This document shows, piece by piece, positions 33,756 to 42,107 of a stretch of 64,000 bases of DNA (positions are counted from its first letter, which is position 1; each line of letters starts with the position of its first letter). Origin of the DNA: Dyadobacter jejuensis (GTDB lineage Bacteria; Bacteroidota; Bacteroidia; Cytophagales; Spirosomataceae); NCBI RefSeq assembly GCF_003149085.1, contig NZ_QGDT01000016.1, forward strand, positions 1-64,000, written 5' to 3'. A program made the translations under genes and the position numbers. The notes below the pieces were generated by a model. That model worked only from the letters and a program-made list of their open reading frames with translations, was not told where the DNA came from and did no database searches.

Positions 33756-36700
33756 ATGAAAATTTCTCACAGAATTTGGTATTACTTTTTACTAGGTATC
33801 GCCATGTTATCCGTGGCAAGCCCGGTGTCGGCGGGCAGCCCCATAGCCTCAGACGAGTCGAAATTCCAACAGGTTTTTTTGAAAGATCTTTTACGGGAAT
33901 TAGAAGGGCGTTATAATGTATCCATTGCGTATGAAACAGGCTTGCTAGAGAATATTTGGGTAAGCAAGAATGAGATCGATATCTTAAAGAACACTAAGAA
34001 TATCGATCAACAACTGGAAAGGCTCTTGAAGCCTAAAGAGATTGGGTATCGTATGGCCAGAAAGGGGTTCTATGTATTATATAAAAATGATTCCAAGAAA
34101 GAAGCAGAGACTCCTAAGGCCACTTCAAGCCAAGTAACGGAGATTTTGAAGGCCGATTTGACGTTATCGTATCAGAGTAAGACACTTGGGATTAGTGGGA
34201 CGGTTACCGATAAGGGGGGTGCCGAAGGTATACCAGGGGTCAATATCTTATTGAAAGGCACCAATATTGGTAGTGTCACCGATGCCTCTGGAAAGTACAC
34301 GATAGAGGTTCCCAATAGTGAGGGAGTACTCGTATTTTCGTTTATAGGATACAAGACCCAGGAAGTTCCCATTGCCAATCGGAATGTGGTGGATGTGGTC
34401 TTGATAGAGGATGTTCAGGCCTTAAATGAAGTAGTCGTAACGGCCTTGGGTTTCAAAGAAGTTGCCGATCGCTTGGGATCGACCAGTAGCAAGGTGAATG
34501 GAGATGCCATTGCCAAATCGGGGGAGACTAGTGTAATCAATGGTTTGGCAGGGAAGGCTGCCGGGGTACAAATTTCGCGGGCCGCTGGCGATCCGGGAGC
34601 CGCCTCTTTTATTCAGATCCGGGGGCAAAACACCCTTACAGGAAACACCCAGCCCCTCATCGTAATCGATGGAATACCAGTTAGCAATACCACCGAAGGA
34701 GGTACCTCGGGTGGAGTAGTACCTCAGTCCCGCCTCAATGACATTAATCCCAATGATATTGCTTCTATGCAAATTTTAAAGGGGGCATCAGCAGCGGCAT
34801 TATGGGGGTCGCGGGCGGCCAATGGGGTAATTTTGATAACGACCAAAAGGGGAGCGGAAGGTAAAATGAATATTTCATTCTCTTCTACCCTGTCTTTGGA
34901 TAAAATTAATAAATACCACCCCTTTCAGAGTAATTATGGCCAGGGGTCGGCTGGTGTATACAATCCCTTAGGGGCCAATGCCTGGGGCGATAAAATCGCC
35001 GACCGTAGCGGCGGAGCCGATGAAGTCAATACCAGTGGCGCATATTTTCAAGCCGAAGACGGCTCCCTTTATTACCCTATTATCACTAAGAACTCTAAGG
35101 AAGTTTATAACGATTCGAATTTTGATAAGGTTTTCCGCACGGGTTTATATGTGGACAATGCCATTAGTATCAGTGGGGGCGATGCTAAAACCACTTATTT
35201 CCTAAGCATTGGTGATGTCCGCCAAAAAGGGATTCAACGTGGGAATAGTAGTTACAACCGTACCACTGCGAGGCTTAATGTGGAGAAAAATTTTACTGAA
35301 AAGTTAAAACTCTCTACCAGCACTGCATATACCAAAAGTTATTCTGACCGGATCCAAAGAGGGAATAACTTGGCAGGAGCCATGGTGGGCTTGGCAAGAA
35401 ACCCCGCCGACTTCGATATTTCAGACTACAAAGGGAGCTATTATAGTAGTCCGACTGCTTCGCCCATAGAAGGCCGGCAGCGTGGCTACAGGAGCTACTT
35501 AGGAGCGGTGCCTAACCCTGCCAACAATAATGCATTATGGGCCTTATATGAGCAAGAAAACTCCACTGATGTGGATCGATTTATCAACAGCGCGGAGTTG
35601 TCTTTGAAGCCGGTTTCATGGATCGACATCATAGCCCGTGGGGGCATCGACACCTATACCGATCAACAGGTGAACTACTTCCCAGTCAACGATATCGTGG
35701 GTGCGGGGCAGGGCCAGTATAAGGATCAAATTACCAAGGAGACCCAGGTTAATGCCGATCTATTGGCTCGGGTAACCAAGGATATTAGTCCCAATATCAC
35801 TTCTACCTATGTGCTTGGGTTTAATATTAACAACCGCAAATATTATAATGTGGGGGTGACCATCAATGATTTTCTAGTGGCCGATGCACCAGTCAACTTT
35901 GCTAATGCGACCACCCAAAATCGTACGCCAGTAAATTCTCGGAGTGAGGTACGAACCACCCGTACCTATGCCACAGCCAATTTTGGACTCTATGATGCCG
36001 TATTCTTAAACTTATCTGGGGCGGCGGAGTCGGCCTCTTCATTTGGTAGCCTTTCCGACAAGACCTTCTATTACCCATCGGCCGACGTAGCCTGGTTGTT
36101 TACGAAGCTCCCCCTGTTCGACAATATTAGCGGGGTAGATTTTGGTAAACTTCGGGCGTCTTACGGGGTGGTAGGGGTGCAACCCTTACCTTACCGTTCC
36201 AATACGGTATTTTCGTCGGCTTCCTTCTCGGCCAGTCCATGGGGCGACAACTTGGTAGGCTCGCAGTTTGGAGAAGGGGCCTATGCCCAAAGCAGTTCTT
36301 TGGGAGATCAATATTTGAAACCCGAAAGAAAGACAGAATACGAGATCGGCATGGATCTTCGGTTTTTTGGCTCTCGCCTAAGAACTGGACTTACCTACTA
36401 TAATAATAAGGTCAAGGATGTATTGGTACCTGTTACATTGGCTCCATCTACGGGCTTCGCTACCAAATATACCAATGCTGCCGTATTGCAGAACAAAGGT
36501 TTCGAAATGGATATGACCTACGATGTGATTAAAAAAGGGGCCCTGACTTGGTCGCTTAGGGGCAACTTTACCCGCAACCGTAGTGAAGTACTCGACTTGG
36601 CAGGAACACAATCGCTCTATTTGGAAGGCGGTATCGAAAACTTTATGGATGCCAGAGCGGTTGTTGGCCAGCCTATAGGCGTGTTTTGGAGTAGTAAATA

Positions 36701-37355
36701 TGCCTTGAATGAGGATGGTACCCGTCAATTCGATAGCAATGGATTCCCTATTGCCGATCCCGTAACGGGTGTTGTAGGGAACCCCAATCCTGACTGGATC
36801 GGTGGCTTTGGAACCAGCTTGACCTATAAGAAATTTGGATTAGATATCCTCTTTGAAACCTCTCAGGGAGGGGACTACTTTAGCGGTACCCGTGGAGTGA
36901 TGTACAATTTCGGTACCCATGGGGATACCGGGAATGAAGTGACCTTGACTACCGATTTGAAAAACTATGCCGGTGCTACCATCCCTGCCGGTTCTACCGT
37001 AAGAGGTAATATAGAGGACTTCGGTGCTGGACCAGTACTTTTGGATCAAAGCTGGTATACCACATTAGGAAGTGGATTTGGTTCTCTGAAGGAGCAGTTT
37101 ATAGAAGATGGTAGCTGGACCCGCCTGCGCCAGCTTTCCTTGTCGTACCGTTTGGATAGTGACAAGTTCAAGGAACTTACCAAGTTACAGTCTGTAGACT
37201 TCGGAGTAACGGGAAGAAACTTGCTTTTATGGACCAAGGTAGTTGGCATTGATCCCGACACCAATATGTCGGGTGGACCTACCGGCCGGAATATGGACTA
37301 TTTTAATTCCCCAGGTACCAGATCGTTCATCTTCTCCATAAAAATTAACTACTAA
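33756..37355 (+). CDS. SusC/RagA family TonB-linked outer-membrane transporter with STN domain
   Basis: This 1199-aa receptor has a signal peptide (YFLLGIAMLSVASPVSAG), an STN domain (~residues 38-115, FLKDLLRELEGRYNVSIAYE), a carboxypeptidase-regulatory-like domain (GISGTVTDKGGAEGIPGVNILL), a plug (INGLAGKAAGVQISRAAGDP...FIQIRGQNTLTG) and a SusC barrel ending TRSFIFSIKINY. It imports oligomeric nutrients with the SusD lipoprotein encoded 52 bp downstream. The STN domain implies signalling to a FecR protein, fitting the gene just upstream. Length and end match SusC. Confidence 0.95.
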   Translation: MKISHRIWYYFLLGIAMLSVASPVSAGSPIASDESKFQQVFLKDLLRELEGRYNVSIAYETGLLENIWVSKNEIDILKNTKNIDQQLERLLKPKEIGYRMARKGFYVLYKNDSKKEAETPKATSSQVTEILKADLTLSYQSKTLGISGTVTDKGGAEGIPGVNILLKGTNIGSVTDASGKYTIEVPNSEGVLVFSFIGYKTQEVPIANRNVVDVVLIEDVQALNEVVVTALGFKEVADRLGSTSSKVNGDAIAKSGETSVINGLAGKAAGVQISRAAGDPGAASFIQIRGQNTLTGNTQPLIVIDGIPVSNTTEGGTSGGVVPQSRLNDINPNDIASMQILKGASAAALWGSRAANGVILITTKRGAEGKMNISFSSTLSLDKINKYHPFQSNYGQGSAGVYNPLGANAWGDKIADRSGGADEVNTSGAYFQAEDGSLYYPIITKNSKEVYNDSNFDKVFRTGLYVDNAISISGGDAKTTYFLSIGDVRQKGIQRGNSSYNRTTARLNVEKNFTEKLKLSTSTAYTKSYSDRIQRGNNLAGAMVGLARNPADFDISDYKGSYYSSPTASPIEGRQRGYRSYLGAVPNPANNNALWALYEQENSTDVDRFINSAELSLKPVSWIDIIARGGIDTYTDQQVNYFPVNDIVGAGQGQYKDQITKETQVNADLLARVTKDISPNITSTYVLGFNINNRKYYNVGVTINDFLVADAPVNFANATTQNRTPVNSRSEVRTTRTYATANFGLYDAVFLNLSGAAESASSFGSLSDKTFYYPSADVAWLFTKLPLFDNISGVDFGKLRASYGVVGVQPLPYRSNTVFSSASFSASPWGDNLVGSQFGEGAYAQSSSLGDQYLKPERKTEYEIGMDLRFFGSRLRTGLTYYNNKVKDVLVPVTLAPSTGFATKYTNAAVLQNKGFEMDMTYDVIKKGALTWSLRGNFTRNRSEVLDLAGTQSLYLEGGIENFMDARAVVGQPIGVFWSSKYALNEDGTRQFDSNGFPIADPVTGVVGNPNPDWIGGFGTSLTYKKFGLDILFETSQGGDYFSGTRGVMYNFGTHGDTGNEVTLTTDLKNYAGATIPAGSTVRGNIEDFGAGPVLLDQSWYTTLGSGFGSLKEQFIEDGSWTRLRQLSLSYRLDSDKFKELTKLQSVDFGVTGRNLLLWTKVVGIDPDTNMSGGPTGRNMDYFNSPGTRSFIFSIKINY

Positions 37356-37407
37356 TTCAATCTCACAACCTTGGAGAAGTTTTAAAGCTCCAAATGATAA
37401 ATCTTCA

Positions 37408-38865
37408 ATGAATATGAGACGAAACCATCTATCGAATAAGCTAATTCTGCTAATGCTGTTGGGTTTGTTTTCTTGTGAATCTCTAGTAGATAACATGAAT
37501 ACCGACCTGAATAACCCTACTGATGCATCGGCCACCTTGCTACTTACCGCAGCAGAGCTTGGAAACGTGTCGGTACAAGAGGGGCATTTGGCCAGGGTAG
37601 CCAGCATGTGGTCGGGATATTTTACCGGGTCCGATCGCCAGTATAAGGATATCTATAATTATAATGTCACCGGAGCCTCCTTCAATGATGTTTGGCAGTT
37701 TGTTTATCAATCCGTTGTAGAACAGACTCAGCTTATTATTGAGAAGTCGGAGGCGAGTAACAACCGTCTGATGCAAGGTATTGCCAAGGTGATTACCGCT
37801 AATGCCTTGGGGACTGCCACTGCTTGCTGGGGGGATATACCGTTTTCGGAGGCAGCAGACATAGAAAAGTTTCCTAACCCAGCGTTCGAATCTCAAACTG
37901 TCGTGTATGGTAAACTACAGGCCCTGCTCGACGAGGCCATTGCCGACCTAGAATCGGGGGCTGGAACCAGCCCGGGAGTGGCCGACATACATTTTGGAGG
38001 AGATTCCGATAAATGGAAAATGGCAGCCTATAGCCTCAAAGCTAGATTTTTCATGGAAACCAAAGAGTATGCACTCGCTGCTGCTGCTGCCGAAAAGGGT
38101 ATCAATGCGCCTGGAGCCTCTTGGGTAATGTATCATGGAAATACCCTGAATGTTAACGAGAACTTGATGTATGCCTATATAGCCAGAAACAGGGTGGGCG
38201 ATGTGGATGCCTCTTTGGCTTTGGTACCTAACTTGCTTAACCCTGGTAGTGCCACCTACAAAGGAAATGCGAAGACCGACGAAACCGCCCGTTACAAGTA
38301 TCAATATATGACCGTGAATGCTTCTGGTTCTGCCATACCCGTAACTCCCAACACCAGCAGTACTACTACGGCCAGAGGCCTATTTGGGCAAACGACCTCC
38401 TATCCGATGGTGAGCTATTCCGAAACTCTGTTGACGGCCGCTGAGGCTGCGGCTAGGACCAAAGGATTTGACGAAGGCCTTGCCAAACTGAACCTGTACC
38501 GGGCCTATTTGAATGGCGGTGGTGATCTAGATGCTACCTATAAAAGTGCCTATACCTTTAAATATGAGCCCTATGTTGAGGCTGATTTTGAACCTGGGGG
38601 CATGCTAAATCCCGATAATATGTCGGCTCAAAGCGCTTTGTTAAAGGAGATATTGATGGAACGCTACGTTAGCTTTAACGGGCAGATTATCGGTTTTAAC
38701 GATCTACGCCGTACCCGCAACGAAGCGGAAGGGGTGCAACTCCAGCCAGCAACAGGCTCCTCTCTACCAGAAAGGATGATATACAGCGAGGCGGAAATAA
38801 ACTCCAATACCAGTGCGCCTAACCCGGTGCCAGGATTGTTCGTTCCCACTGCGGTTAATTTATAG
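37408..38865 (+). CDS. SusD/RagB family lipoprotein
   Basis: This 485-aa surface lipoprotein has a lipobox (ILLMLLGLFSC) and the SusD-like all-helical TPR fold (PF12771-like). The Asn-Thr-Asp-rich start MNTDLNNPTDAS and later NALGTATACWGDIPFSEAAD match the SusD-like_2 group, where the Trp-Gly-Asp-Ile-Pro motif is conserved. It caps the SusC barrel and binds substrate. It follows SusC by 52 bp and is co-transcribed. The C-terminal LMERYVSFNGQIIGFNDLRRTRN is typical. Confidence 0.93.
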   Translation: MNMRRNHLSNKLILLMLLGLFSCESLVDNMNTDLNNPTDASATLLLTAAELGNVSVQEGHLARVASMWSGYFTGSDRQYKDIYNYNVTGASFNDVWQFVYQSVVEQTQLIIEKSEASNNRLMQGIAKVITANALGTATACWGDIPFSEAADIEKFPNPAFESQTVVYGKLQALLDEAIADLESGAGTSPGVADIHFGGDSDKWKMAAYSLKARFFMETKEYALAAAAAEKGINAPGASWVMYHGNTLNVNENLMYAYIARNRVGDVDASLALVPNLLNPGSATYKGNAKTDETARYKYQYMTVNASGSAIPVTPNTSSTTTARGLFGQTTSYPMVSYSETLLTAAEAAARTKGFDEGLAKLNLYRAYLNGGGDLDATYKSAYTFKYEPYVEADFEPGGMLNPDNMSAQSALLKEILMERYVSFNGQIIGFNDLRRTRNEAEGVQLQPATGSSLPERMIYSEAEINSNTSAPNPVPGLFVPTAVNL

Positions 38866-38890
38866 ATATTTACCCTAACGGGTGGATCCT

Positions 38891-38912
38891 TGCCAAGCCC
38901 TTGAGCTTGGCA
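38891..38912. other. Small RNA hairpin between susD and the first amidohydrolase
   Basis: TGCCAAGC (38891-38898) pairs with GCTTGGCA (38905-38912) around a 6-base loop. It has no T-run, so I read it as an mRNA-stability or processing hairpin inside the operon, not a terminator. Confidence 0.4.
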
Positions 38913-38950
38913 GGGATAAGATTTACCAATACTAAACAAATTAGGTCATT

Positions 38951-41900
38951 ATGCTTATGCCAAAGTACAAATCCCCTTTTAGCACGGTTTTTATTCGACA
39001 AGTTAAGCTGTTTCATGGCTTATGCCTTATTCTATTTTCTTTGGGAAATAACCCGGCAAGTGCTTCGGTAGGCGACACCACCCAGGTACGCCTGGTGGAA
39101 GGGACCAATATGGCCATAGCCGTTTCGCCCGACGGACAACAGATCGCCATGGATGTGCAGGGGACTATCTGGGTGGTGCCAAGAGCCGGTGGAAAAGCCA
39201 AGCCCATTACGGATGGTATGGGCGACGACCGCCAGCCTAGCTGGTCGGTCGATGGAAAGCGGGTGGCCTTTCAGTCTTTCAGAGACGGCTATTACCATAT
39301 ATGGGCCGTCAATAGCGATGGGACCGGTCTTGAGCAGCTCACTAGAGGGGTCTTTGACGAACGGGAACCTCAGTGGTCGCCCGACGGTAAGTCTTTGCTT
39401 TTTTCATCGGATCGTGCAGGGAATTATGACATTTGGAAAATGAACCTAGAGACTTTTGAGCTCACACAACTCACTACCGACCTAGCTAACGACTATTGTC
39501 CTGCTTACTCTTCGAATGGAGATGCGATCGCTTTCGTTTCGGAACGTACTCAGGCACCTGGCATATATCAGCTCACCAAAGATGGAAAAGAAACGCTTTT
39601 GGCGGCTCAGGCGGGTAAGCTCTATGCTCCCTCTTGGAATCCCGATGGTACCCATGTTTATTTTAACGCTTTTACGGGCAGTAGTAGCAGCCTCCTGGAT
39701 ATTGATGTGAAGCAACAAAAGGCGGTAGCTGTAACTCCTCCTGAAGAGGATGTATTTCCGTTCAGAACGAGTTGGTTGTCTGGAAAGGAGTTTGTTTATT
39801 CGGCCGACGGAAAAATAAAAAAGAAAATAGTAGGGAAAAAGGATGCCGAAATTATTCCCTTTGAGGCTTTAGTGACGGTAACGACCCCCAATTACACCCG
39901 TAAGCCTTATGATTTCGACAAGGGGGCTGGAAAGCCTGTGAAGGGAATAAAGGGACTGAATGTGTCGCCGGATGGTACCAAATATTTGTTCTCGGCGCTC
40001 GGCGATATATGGATGCTAAAAAAGGGGGAAACGGTACCAACTCCATTGACCAACGATCCTTATTTGGATGCTGACCCAACCTGGTCGCCCGATGGAAAGA
40101 CCATCGCCTTCCTAACCGACCGCACGGGACAGATGACCCTATGGCTGCATGATGTAGCTTCGGGAGAGCAAAAAGAGTTGGTAAAGCTGGATTACGATCT
40201 GAACTACCCGAGCTGGTCTCCTGATGGTACCCGAATTGCATTCTATATGGGGGACTCTAGGAATTCGTGGGGGATGGGGACCTTGCAGGCTGTAGATGTC
40301 AAAACAAAGGAGATCACCAAGCTTCACGATGCCCTATTTGTACCCAGCCAGCCGAGCTGGTCGCCCGATGGGAAGACCATCGCCCTATCCGGACTACAGG
40401 TTTATTCCACCCGCTTTAGAGAGGGTATTAACAAGATTATGCTCGTGTCGCTGGAAGGCGAGCCCGACCGATACGTATCCCCAGTAGAAGAGCGCTCCTT
40501 AGGAATGCGTGCCAAGAATGGTCCCGCCTGGTCACCCGATGGCAAATCGATGGCTTACGTTCAAGACGGTTCATTATGGGTGATTGCCGTTGATAGAAAA
40601 GGAGGGTTAGTAGGCCCCCCTCGCAGGCTTACCAACGAATTGACAGAAGTGCCTAGTTGGACTGCCGATTCTAAAACTTTGGTATACATGGCCACCGATA
40701 GTATCAAACAGATCCGTCTTTCGGATGGTGCCATAGAGGCTATACCACTTACACTGAATTGGGATTATAAAGCAGGTCAAGGGGTTACCGTGGTTCATGC
40801 AGGAAAGGTATTTGACGGGAAAAATGATCGGTACCTTATGAATATGGACCTTATCGTCAAGGACAACCGGATTCAAGACATTCTGCCTCATAAGGCGGGA
40901 AGAGCGGGAAACTTGGTAGACGCCTCGAATAAGACGGTTATCCCGGGATTATTTGAAATGCATACGCATCAGCATGCCATGACTGGGGAAAAGTTGGGTA
41001 GGTTATGGCTTTCCTTTGGGATTACATCCCTCAGAGAAACGGGAGCGGATCCCTATGATGCCTTAGAAAGGAAAGAGTCGTGGGATAGTGGTTCGCTGGT
41101 AGGTCCTCGCGAATTCTTTACCGGTGGACTTACCGATGGGAGTAGAATCTACTATGGACTAGCCAATAGTATTCATTCCACCGCTCAGCTGGATATGGAG
41201 TTGGAACGTTCCTCGCGCTTGGGTTACGATATGATCAAGACTTATGTACGGATGCCCGACATCTTGCAGCAAAGAATTACCGCCTTTGCTCATGCTCATG
41301 GAATACCCGTTTCGTCTCATGAAATATTCCCCGCCATGCGTTATGGGGTCGACCAAGTAGAACATATCGGCGGTACTAGCCGGCGGGGTTATTCTCCCAA
41401 GATCACTGCGATGAACCATACCTATCAGGATGTATTGGAGTTGCTTAAAAAATCGCAGATGAACATCACTCCAACCGCTTCTTTACAAGGAGGTTTCTAT
41501 GCCATGGCGGCCAAGAACCCTAGTTTTTATGATAACGTCCAATTCAATACCTTTTATACTCCTGAGTATATTAGTATCATGAAAAATGGGGCAAGTACCA
41601 TTGAAAAACGGTTGCCGGGGTATCTGAAAAACTTTGGTCAAATTCAGAAGACCGTAAAAAAACTCATTGACGGTGGGGCTAGGGTAACTGCTGGTACCGA
41701 CAGCCCATTTATCCCCTATGCGATGAGCCTGCATTCGGAGCTGCAATGCTGGGTAGATGGGGGCATTACTCCCTTCCAAGCCTTACGTTCGGCCACCATC
41801 TGGTCGGCCGAAGCGGTGGGGGTGAGTAAAGATCTGGGTTCTTTGGAAAAGGGAAAATTGGCCGATCTGGTGATTGTCGATGGGGACCCTTTGAAGAAAA

Positions 41901-41980
41901 TAGAGGATGCCTGGAATATTCAAATGGTGATGAAGAATGGTATTTTATATACGCTAGATCAGCTGCTGAAACGTCCCTAG
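38951..41980 (+). CDS. Secreted TolB-propeller/amidohydrolase fusion, first copy
   Basis: This 1009-aa protein has a signal peptide (FHGLCLILFSLGNNPASA), then ~570 residues of TolB/WD40-like beta-propeller with repeated SPDG blades (QPSWSVDGKRVAFQS, EPQWSPDGKSLLFSSDR, DPTWSPDGKTIAFLTDR), then an amidohydrolase TIM barrel. The metal set is complete: HTH at 671-673, Lys 763 in YDMIKTYV, His 790, His 805 and Asp 917 in TAGTDSPF. It hydrolyses an amide, peptide or cyclic bond; the propeller could gate or bind the substrate. It lies 86 bp after susD, so it likely processes what SusCD imports. The substrate is not deducible. Confidence 0.9.
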   Translation: MLMPKYKSPFSTVFIRQVKLFHGLCLILFSLGNNPASASVGDTTQVRLVEGTNMAIAVSPDGQQIAMDVQGTIWVVPRAGGKAKPITDGMGDDRQPSWSVDGKRVAFQSFRDGYYHIWAVNSDGTGLEQLTRGVFDEREPQWSPDGKSLLFSSDRAGNYDIWKMNLETFELTQLTTDLANDYCPAYSSNGDAIAFVSERTQAPGIYQLTKDGKETLLAAQAGKLYAPSWNPDGTHVYFNAFTGSSSSLLDIDVKQQKAVAVTPPEEDVFPFRTSWLSGKEFVYSADGKIKKKIVGKKDAEIIPFEALVTVTTPNYTRKPYDFDKGAGKPVKGIKGLNVSPDGTKYLFSALGDIWMLKKGETVPTPLTNDPYLDADPTWSPDGKTIAFLTDRTGQMTLWLHDVASGEQKELVKLDYDLNYPSWSPDGTRIAFYMGDSRNSWGMGTLQAVDVKTKEITKLHDALFVPSQPSWSPDGKTIALSGLQVYSTRFREGINKIMLVSLEGEPDRYVSPVEERSLGMRAKNGPAWSPDGKSMAYVQDGSLWVIAVDRKGGLVGPPRRLTNELTEVPSWTADSKTLVYMATDSIKQIRLSDGAIEAIPLTLNWDYKAGQGVTVVHAGKVFDGKNDRYLMNMDLIVKDNRIQDILPHKAGRAGNLVDASNKTVIPGLFEMHTHQHAMTGEKLGRLWLSFGITSLRETGADPYDALERKESWDSGSLVGPREFFTGGLTDGSRIYYGLANSIHSTAQLDMELERSSRLGYDMIKTYVRMPDILQQRITAFAHAHGIPVSSHEIFPAMRYGVDQVEHIGGTSRRGYSPKITAMNHTYQDVLELLKKSQMNITPTASLQGGFYAMAAKNPSFYDNVQFNTFYTPEYISIMKNGASTIEKRLPGYLKNFGQIQKTVKKLIDGGARVTAGTDSPFIPYAMSLHSELQCWVDGGITPFQALRSATIWSAEAVGVSKDLGSLEKGKLADLVIVDGDPLKKIEDAWNIQMVMKNGILYTLDQLLKRP

Positions 41981-42005
41981 CCCACTCTTTCTGGTCAATT
42001 TTAGG

Positions 42006-42044
42006 AAAAACAATATGCCAATGGTTCATTGGTGTATTGTTTTT
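42006..42044 (+). terminator. Terminator between the two amidohydrolase genes
   Basis: AAAAACAATATGCCAAT (42006-42022) pairs with ATTGGTGTATTGTTTTT (42028-42044), with one wobble position and a 5-base loop, ending in a T-run. It should attenuate transcription from the susCD operon before the second paralogue. Confidence 0.75.
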
Positions 42045-42107
42045 AAATTTTATTTTAGGCCCGTCCTCCTCACACATTCTATTTAAGATCATAAAATTAC
42101 TAAACCC